From Neoceratodus forsteri (lineage: Eukaryota; Chordata; Ceratodontiformes; Ceratodontidae), in NCBI GenBank assembly GCA_016271365.2, contig CM057454.1, forward strand, positions 697,515,501 through 697,579,500: a DNA stretch of 64,000 nucleotides, read 5' to 3'. Positions 57,105 to 64,000 of the stretch are shown here, one piece after another. The notes beneath the pieces are model-generated. The model ran no database searches, had not been told where the DNA came from, and saw nothing but the letters and a program-made list of their open reading frames with translations. The first letter of the stretch is position 1; each line of letters opens with the position of its first letter. Position numbers and translations under genes: made by a program.

Positions 57105-57871
57105 TTTGTAGCTTGTAAGAATGGCAATTGTTACCTGTGACTGCAGTCCCATGCATGTCCCTGAATCCACAGTCCACACTCCCAAACAGCATGCAACTCA
57201 CCAATAAACTGCAGTAACCGACTATGGCCACTGCAGCACATTGTCGCACCTTTATAGTGCAATCCACGCAAATGAGGCGAGGAGCAACTTTAAGTAGATG
57301 GAAACTGCAGTGCTGCGCCATTGAATGGCTGATTAGATGATTTGCATATGATGGCTGAATATCACGCTGTTGCACTTTGCGCAGTTGTGTTAAATGTGCT
57401 GAGCCAATGGCGCAGTCCTGTGACATGCGTAGTACACCTCACTGCGCATGCCCGGGTTGCTGACGCAGGTGTCTGCGACGCTGATGATGTGCTATGCACA
57501 GTAGGCAATGCAGGGCACGGCCACCATTGTGCCAGTGGTGCTATAGTGATGGTCATTACATGGCGCTGTGGCACTGGGCCATCATAGGTGCAATGGCCCA
57601 ACTGCCTGGTAGTCCTCTATGGTGCTGGCACACAGGCAGCCAATCGCACTACACACATTGTCATCTGATGGCGCTGTGCATGGCCTTGCACCAGAGACAC
57701 TTGACCCTGTGCCTGACCTTTGCCCCCTTGGCGCCATGCATCAGGCATAGGTGCACCTCTATCGTGCTGTTCGGTAACAGCGCAATAGGGAATGGCAGCA
57801 CTGTACCATGCAGCTTCTGCACATGGGGAGCCATGCTGCAGAGCACCATATTGCCTATTATAGCTGCCAGA
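57105..57871. promoter_or_regulatory. divergent promoter region between Myb-like genes A and B
   Basis: The two Myb-like genes are head to head with 767 bp between start codons, so this interval must carry both promoters. A sub-terminal-like motif GGCTGAATATCACGC lies at ~57350, a possible binding site for the element's own proteins. No TATA box was recognised. Confidence 0.5.
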
Positions 57872-59240
57872 ATGGCGCGCAGACAGGCAGCACCGTGGAC
57901 AGCTATTGAGCTGGCCAATCTGGTGGCCATTGTTGAGCCACACCATGGGCCTCTCTTCGGGGAGGCCCCCCTGGACAGGGCCAGGACCCAGGTGTGGCAG
58001 GAGGTGGCCACTGCCCTGGAAGAGGTCACAGGATGGGGGCGTACAGCTGAGCAGTGCAGGCACCGCTATGGTGACCTGCGCAGGAGGGAGCCGGAGCTAC
58101 TGGCCTGACTGCGGGCACGTGCCAGGAGGAGCACAGTGCCACGTCCAGGTAGGGGTTCTGTCAACACACTTTTATCATCCATATGAGTGACAGTGTTGTA
58201 TGTGTCCAGCACATAGGTGAGGGACCGTATGGGGTTGGCCGTGGTGGTGTTCACAGGGTGTGGGGTGGGTGGGTCTGGCTGGGTGGGAGGGCACACACCT
58301 TGGGGCAGGGGGACTTTGCTTTGGGAATGTACTGATGTTCTTCTCCCCTTTTTTTCCCCACAGACCCAGATGAACTCCACAGATTCCAGGCAGAGCGGCG
58401 GTGGGGGGAGGACCACGCAGCCAGGCAGGCCGAGGGCCATCAACACCCACCTGACCGGCCCGATGAGGGTGAGTGCCATACATCCATGATTAGTACTGCA
58501 TGCTGTGTGACAGGGTGGAAAGCGGGACATGGCCACCTTTCATCGACATCACTGCCATGCACGCCACTTGTTACAGTCAACACTGTCCAGTGGCAATGCA
58601 TGTCTGGGTGTGCGTCACTGGTGGTCCATGCGTGCACCAGGTGCATGGCTGTGCCACTGCCTTTGCACCACATAGCCATGTCACTAAACGGCCACGGTGG
58701 TGCTGTGCATGACTTGGCCGGTGGGTGTGTGCAGCATTCCGCATGGCTTTATGCACCTGGGTGGGCAGGTCCTGTGGACGTGATCACTGTGGGTGGTCAC
58801 ACACCATCACAGTGGCATGTCCCATGGCCATATGCCATGCACAGTGGGTGGGCTGTATGGGGTTGTGCATTCACACCTATTGACTGTGCTCCCTTGTCCT
58901 AGGTATGCGCCATCTCAGGGACATTAAGGACACCTTATGGGAGCTCCTTCATCTGGCCCACGAGTCCCTAGACATATTGAGGAGGCTTGACACAACGGGG
59001 GTGCTGCAGAGGCACAGAGGCAGGAGGTCCCAGAGCCAAGAATGGGTGGTCAAGATGACAGTCCTTTGGTCCCTGACTTCCCATACCCCCCTGGACCCAC
59101 TCTTACACTCCTCCTATCCCATCCCATTTGTCCACCCCTTTCCCCTACCCACCCCCACCTTGTTTGTGTCCCCCACCCCAAGCTTGTATATAGTTTTTAT
59201 TGTTGTACATAGTTCACTTTTATATTTACAATACATTTGA
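57872..59240 (+). pseudogene. Harbinger Myb/SANT-like protein B, three exons
   Basis: Exon 1 57872-58148, intron to 58363 (GTAGGG..CCCACAG), exon 2 58364-58468, intron to 58902 (GTGAGT..GTCCTAG), exon 3 58903-59240; 277+105+338 = 720 nt, all junctions in phase. N-terminal trihelix/SANT-like domain: WTAIELANLVAIVEPHHGPL, ARTQVWQEVATALEEV, GRTAEQCRHRYGDLRRREPE. Then an Arg-rich stretch and DELHRFQAERRWGEDHAARQ. C-terminal helix LRDIKDTLWELLHLAHESLD suits dimerisation. One lesion: TGA at 58106 (likely from CGA) just after the SANT domain. It is not a copy of protein A: domain subtype and helices differ. The last ~60 residues are doubtful. Confidence 0.82.
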
Positions 59241-60814
59241 ATTTGATATGAATACTGTGGTGGTCTCTGATTTGCAGTGGGCTATAGGTGCTCAGCTGCA
59301 GTGGTGTGCATGGCATCGGGGTGGTGCAGTCATGGGTATGCGTGTGTGTGTCCATGTGGAGGTGACTATGGTGTGGGGTAGATATCAGTCAGTGTCTGTG
59401 TTGTGTGCATTGTTCCCTGTGCACTGGTTGACTGTGTGCAGTGGTCCATGGCGCATGCCCTGTGTCCATGGTGCACCCATCAGCCCATCCGTGGCCTGTG
59501 CAGCCGACATACATGCCTGTCTGTGACCTGCATGGTCCGCTGGCATGTCAGTGGTGGCATTCCCTGCAGGGCAGACACTGTACCCGTCACTTTGCTGGGT
59601 TGCCCCTGTCACTGGTGTGGTGCATACCTGGCTCAGGTGGCACTGTGGGCAACACGGTCATTGTCCCACCTCCATGCTGTGGCTTGTGTGTGTTGCAGGG
59701 GATGTGCCCCACTGTCTGTGGCTTGTGCTCCGGGTGACTACTGGTGGTGTACAGATCCACAGTGCCTGCGCAGGGTGGCTGGCACTCCAGTGCCATGGTG
59801 GAGTGCGGGTTGTGTGTACACAGCTTACATGGGCCCACAATGGGGGCTTGGTTGCCCCACCACTGTGTCCCTGTGTTGTTGTGCCCTTGGGTATGGGTGG
59901 GTGTCTGTCCATACCCTGTGTGGCATCCAGTGTGGTGCATGCTTCCATACACCACTGTGGGTGTCTTGCTGGCTGTTTTGGCCAATGGTGGATCAGAGTG
60001 TGTCACTGGAATACTGTGCAGGGTGCTGTAACACTGGTGGTGGTGTCAAGGGCATGCCCGTCCCATGTGGGGTACTTCTTGTGCCAACGCATGGTCAGTC
60101 TCTCAGCAGTACCTCAGGGGTACTGTGCATGGTGGCACTGTGTCTGCCATTGTTACATTGCCGTGTGCTGCAATCCACTGATGGGCGCTCATTGTGGGGC
60201 TGGCTTGCATGGTTCTGTGGTGCACAGGGTTGCATTGGCACAGCGGGGTGGTGGCATGCATGGGGTTTCCTGCAGTAGTGGTCTGCTCATGGGGGGGTGT
60301 CTGGGGGTCATGGTGCAGGGTGTGCTGTGCACTGGGGGGGATGGTGTGCAACGGAGTGGTCTGTCCTCCTTGTGTGCAAGTCACAGCTTGCCGGTAGGTG
60401 TGATGGGGCACCATGGCCAGGCTGTGGGTTGGTTGCTTGTCTCCATGGGCCAGTGGTTATTCCAGCCCTCCCCCAGTTGTACTGTGCTTGGGGTGTGGGG
60501 GGACGATGTCTGTTCTGCTGTGTGTTCCTGTGCCCATCTGTGGTATGGGTGGTGGGACCCTACCTCCCTGATTGTGCAGTTACATTGCTCTGCAGCTGGG
60601 GGGCTCCCTGGTTGCACTATGGTGCCTCTGGACTGCTCAGCTGAACATCCCTAGTTGCACTATGGTGCAGGTGGTGCGATATTCAGTCATCAGCTGTAGG
60701 CGCAATTTGACCTGCTCCATTTTTGAATATCGCGTCTCTTGCACATGGGTGCAATAGACTTGTGCTTGCTCCTGCTATTGCACATTTTTTGGGCGCAGTT
60801 TGAATATCTGGGCC
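59241..60814. other. G/T-rich 3' region of the Harbinger
   Basis: Strong strand bias (TGTG, GGTG and TGCATGG runs) for about 1.4 kb with overlapping long ORFs on both strands but no domain. The last 150 bp hold sub-terminal GAATATCGC and the right inverted repeat. Probably non-coding. Confidence 0.6.
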
Positions 60815-60819
60815 TGTAT

Positions 60820-61032
60820 GTTTTTTTTTTGTTTTGTTTAACCAGGAGTAGCACACTAAGCTGAAAGCTTTTTCACAGGTGCGACCTGGGAGCACAGGGA
60901 AGTTTCGAGATTTGCTCAGGGTCACACAGTATGTAAGTGGAAGCTGTGGGATTCAAATCCAGGTCTTATCTGCTGGGTGTCACCAGATTTGCAGCTCAGA
61001 GCCTTAAACCACTGTGCTATACTGCATCCCTA
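60820..61032 (-). mobile_element. MIR/CORE-like SINE
   Basis: Minus strand from 61032: box A TATAGCACAGTGGTTTAAGG, box B GGATTTGAATCCC, then CCACTTACATACTGTGTGAC and CCTGAGCAAATCTC..CTGTGCTCCCAG, which follow the MIR core order (CACTTACTAGCTGTGTGACC..GGCAAGT). The T-rich left edge is the tail. Confidence 0.8.
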
Positions 61033-61429
61033 CCTTTAAAATAAGCAGTGTTTGCTACTCAGGTGCTGTGGTCACTATGGCAGTCTCAGGTGAACCAGAA
61101 ACACTCTTCACAAAATAAATGTGCCTAGTGTGCTAACAATAGATCCATTCTAATGTGCTAAAACACTTTCATGGACCTAACATGGCTATAAGTGTGTCTA
61201 GAATGCTTAGAAATAACCAATCTTTATTGGCTGAAAATGATGTTATCAGTTATAATAAGAATATACCAAGTAGTGGAAGAACAAACAAGATATGGGACCA
61301 TTCTCAATAAATATGTCTGATCAACTGAAACAGTACTGGAATGTTCAAAGTGCAAGAACCACTATGGTCTCACTATTACAACACAGTGTTGTTTGATACA
61401 GCCCTAAAATCTCAAAGGCAGTTGACCCA
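61033..61429. other. unassigned spacer
   Basis: A/T-rich, no coding or repeat structure seen. Confidence 0.3.
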
Positions 61430-63985
61430 GCCAGTTGCTCTGGTCTTTACTGTGCTAACTTCAGGAGAATGGAGGAGGGAGGGGCTTGTGTGGTACAAAC
61501 AGCTAGATGGGCCAAAGAGCAAGTGGGAGCATATCAAAGAAGGGATTCTAACTGTAACTAATGATTCCCTCAGACAGAGACAGATAGAAGAGGCATAAAA
61601 GTCCTATTTTTTTCTTTAGTGTGGTTGTGGCAGCAGTGAATGAAAAATAGGTGTCCATCAATATGTACACAGACGAACAGATTGAAACAAGCGGGGAGAT
61701 TCATTGTGTCAAGATAAATGAAGCTAGTAAGGCAGATAGAAGAGTCATTATAGAGGTAGACATAAACAACTCAGAATAGGTGAGGAAAAATTACCAGGTC
61801 TTTTTATGGCTACAGTGGGCAGAGCCCTGCAGCAGTTTTGTGATCTTTGAGAAAAAGGAGCAGACCGGATACCATCCGCTCCTTGTTCTTTAGAGTTCCA
61901 GTAGTGGAGGCAGATGTGCATCCACTGCATTGTTTTGCTCAGTGGCCAGAACACGGCACTGTCTGCCGTTTCCAGTATGGCCACTGGTACTTATTGAACA
62001 TGCGTGACTTCCCGCACATGCACAGATAAGGCCGGTGGCCCTCTTGGGCACGGTGGACTCTACCACCAGTACTCAGGATTTGCTGGACATCTGCCCCATC
62101 AGCTGCAGCTGTGCTAGCTGAGATATAAATACAGATGCAGCTCTAGCTGTTCAATAATGAACATTCAAAAAATGCAGGTTCCTTCAAAGTCTTGTGAAAT
62201 ACCTGTCATTGCCTTACTAAACAGCACATCAGTCAATCCAGTATGCTATATACTCAAGAAGTGACTGTTTATGCTGCAGACTTCCCAGAAGGTGATTGAC
62301 AGCAAAGTAAACAAAAAGCACACAGAAAAGCCCTACAGCTTGCATTCATTTTACAAACAATAAGCTTTTGCTGGAGCATGCCCCATCACAGCACGAGCTA
62401 AAGATACAGTAGATAATGTATCTGCAGCAGCAAACTTTTTACAACCAATTACTGTTCTAATAAAGTTCCCGCCCTTCAAAGAAAAGGGAAAGGCAATAGC
62501 TACATTTCCCCATGGAACTGTTTTCTATGTCCAGGCTGTCTGCGCAGTACCTAAGAACAACCTTCACCAACTAGGAAGTAAGTGTTGATTTGAAAGCTTT
62601 ATTAACATTGCTAGTCTAAGTATGTTAGTGAAAGGAGAAAGAACAAGGGTGGAATAGAGAGAAAGAAAAAAGTGTGAGGCATATGTGAAGGGGCAGGGAG
62701 AAAAGTGATATTGCAATGAACACTTCTGCTCTATCTTCACAATCAAGGAAGGTGAGTCACTGCCAGGGTGCAGCATCCAGCTAGGGTCAGGAACAAATAT
62801 GGAAATGTGCAGTATAACAGAGGAAAGTGTGCTTAAGGGACTGAAGGAATTGCAGGTAGGTAAATCCCTGGGACAGGGTGGTGTGCACTCACTGTTTCTC
62901 ATGGAGCTGAGGAAGATTCTGGTAGTCCCCCCTGGCAAATATATTTAACTGCTCAATTGAGATAAGCATAGTGTCCAGGGACTGGAGGGTAGCAGACATC
63001 ATCCCCCTGCACATGAATGGCTACAATGGGGCTCAGGGAATTACAGATTGGTTAGCCTAACTTTAATTATCAGGACACTCATTGAGACCACATCCAAGGA
63101 ACAGCTGGTCAACTTTATAGAATTCCATGGACTCTAGGACAGCAAGAATTATGGCATTGTGAGGGGAGGTGCTGTCAATCTAATCTCATAGATTTCTTCA
63201 AAGCAGTGTTTCAAGTGTTGAATAAGGGTCAAGGGCCATTGACTTTGTAACCCACAAAAAGTTGGTAAAGAAATTGCAGGACCTAGGCATTGGGATGAAA
63301 GTTAATAGATGGGTGGTGAATCTGCAAGAGGGGAAACCCAAAGGGTGGTACTAAATAATAGATACTCCAAGGTCAAGAGGATTACAAGTAAGGGCCCCTC
63401 AGTGTCAATCCTGGACCCGGTGCTCTTCAATGTATGTGTTTGCTACATTGGGGTATGGATCCAGGGCAAGATGTTTATATTTGTGGATGACACAAAGATA
63501 TTTTGCAATGGGTATAGTGAGGAGGATAGGAAGGATTTGAAAAGTGACCTAGGTAAATTGGAAATGTGGTTATTGGTTTGGCAAGTGAAATTACATTGCA
63601 AAAAGTGCAAGGTTATACACTTGAGGAAAAAGAACCCAAGGACCAAATATTAGGTGGAATGGGTATAACTGGAGCAGACATCAGAAAAGAAGGATGTGGA
63701 GGTTATAATTAGTAAGAGTTACCATAACATGTCCTAGTGTAACAAGGCATAAGGAAAAGCTAGTAGGATGCCTGGGTACATATGTAAGGCATTCTCCAGC
63801 AGATGGAAAGAGGTGATCCTTTACCAGTACAGGTCCTTGGTGAGGCTGCACCTGCTGTACTGTGCACAGTTTGAGAAAACTCATGTAATAAAGGACAAAG
63901 ACAGCCTGGAACTGATCCAGAAGTTAGCAACTGAAATGATTCATGACCAGAAGGAAGGACCTAAAAGGAAATACTGCCTTACCTA
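61430..63985 (+). mobile_element. CR1-like LINE E, split, runs to window end
   Basis: 61430-61600 carries the endonuclease-RT linker (SKWEHIKEGILTVTND, compare AKWASIKDTILEAT at 47740 minus). 62700-63985 carries RT: LKELQVGKSLGQGGVH, a degraded SILDPVLFNV block (~63405), IFVDDTKIFCNGYSEEDRKD (catalytic box FVDD, ~63480), WQVKLHCKKCKVIHL and SLVRLHLLYCAQF. Many stops. Gap 61800-62690 does not fit CR1. Confidence 0.75.
61800..62690. other. unassigned insertion within CR1 E
   Basis: Non-coding, with no inverted repeats or duplication found. It separates two CR1 segments that should lie closer. Confidence 0.35.
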
Positions 63986-64000
63986 AATATGTATTTACTG

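Larger units (their letters stand above)
53139..60814. mobile_element. Harbinger DNA transposon, 7,676 bp, three genes
   Basis: Termini GGCCCAGATATTCAAA (53139-53154) and TTTGAATATCTGGGCC (60799-60814) are perfect 16-bp inverted repeats. 3-bp duplication TGT at 53136-53138 and 60815-60817. Order: HARBI1-like transposase (+), Myb/SANT-like A (-), Myb/SANT-like B (+), then a G/T-rich 1.5-kb tail. Sub-terminal GATATT/GAATATC motifs near 53216, 53327 and 60725. Harbinger elements typically encode a transposase plus one Myb-like partner; two partners is unusual in my knowledge. Confidence 0.93.

Noticed and set aside
59545..60654. 369-codon plus-strand ORF at the Harbinger right side
   Set aside because: Cys/Val/Gly-rich translation of G/T-rich DNA, overlapping equally long frames; no homologous motif.
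53136..60817. alternative reading as an ISL2EU or other DDE superfamily
   Set aside because: 3-bp duplication, HARBI1-type DCTHV / GDSGYP / E motifs and Myb-like partners fit Harbinger best.

Overview
This is eukaryotic, non-genic DNA. It is almost entirely nested transposable elements and their satellites. I found no host exon, tRNA gene, rRNA gene, operon or CRISPR array. The mix of elements points to a vertebrate with a large genome, most likely an amphibian: Tx1-type L1 LINEs, CR1 and L2-type LINEs, Penelope-like elements with a GIY-YIG domain, tRNA-derived SINEs with a V-SINE/HE1-like central domain, a MIR/CORE-like SINE, and Harbinger and hAT-like DNA transposons. The CR1 3' ends (repeated ACATAGAA followed by a GGCAGATAAGG..GGCCCA..CAGTCTGCCCA block) resemble repeats I associate with caecilian genomes. 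That is recollection, not a search result.

Layout. 1-6020: two decayed Tx1-like LINE copies, the second split by a tRNA-SINE. 6060-11250: tRNA-SINE-like piece, a CR1 fragment, and a CR1 split by a palindromic non-autonomous element. 11330-16320: a five-level nest (CR1, then L2-type LINE, then a LINE/SINE 3' end, then a Harbinger-like foldback, then a hAT-like MITE). 16321-20300: hairpin-rich block, ~61-bp minisatellite, Penelope 3' end, SINE, unassigned DNA. 20300-31460: a LINE of unresolved clade, split by an antisense L2-type LINE, a TA/TG microsatellite and a non-autonomous Harbinger. 31480-43849: a near full-length Tx1-like LINE whose ORF1 is split by a 5.5-kb satellite-bearing element that itself contains a CR1. 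43850-51545: SINE, Penelope pieces and a 4-kb CR1 with an esterase-type ORF1. 51546-53135: palindromic element and hairpin block. 53139-60814: a 7.7-kb Harbinger. 60820-64000: MIR-like SINE and a CR1.

The Harbinger is the only unit with a coherent gene set. It has a HARBI1-like DDE transposase (two exons), a Myb/SANT-like protein on the opposite strand (two exons) and a second, different Myb/SANT-like protein on the plus strand (three exons). It is bounded by 16-bp inverted repeats and a TGT duplication. Each gene carries only one or two lesions, so it died recently compared with its surroundings. A 1.53-kb element at 28799-30331 carries the same termini with an ACT duplication and is a probable client.

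Two further patterns recur. Several unrelated-looking non-autonomous elements carry an internal minisatellite slot, and in four of these the repeat unit contains a sequence nearly identical to the first 18 nt of vertebrate tRNA-Glu. A palindromic element family keeps the same architecture in three copies while the minisatellite in its slot differs.
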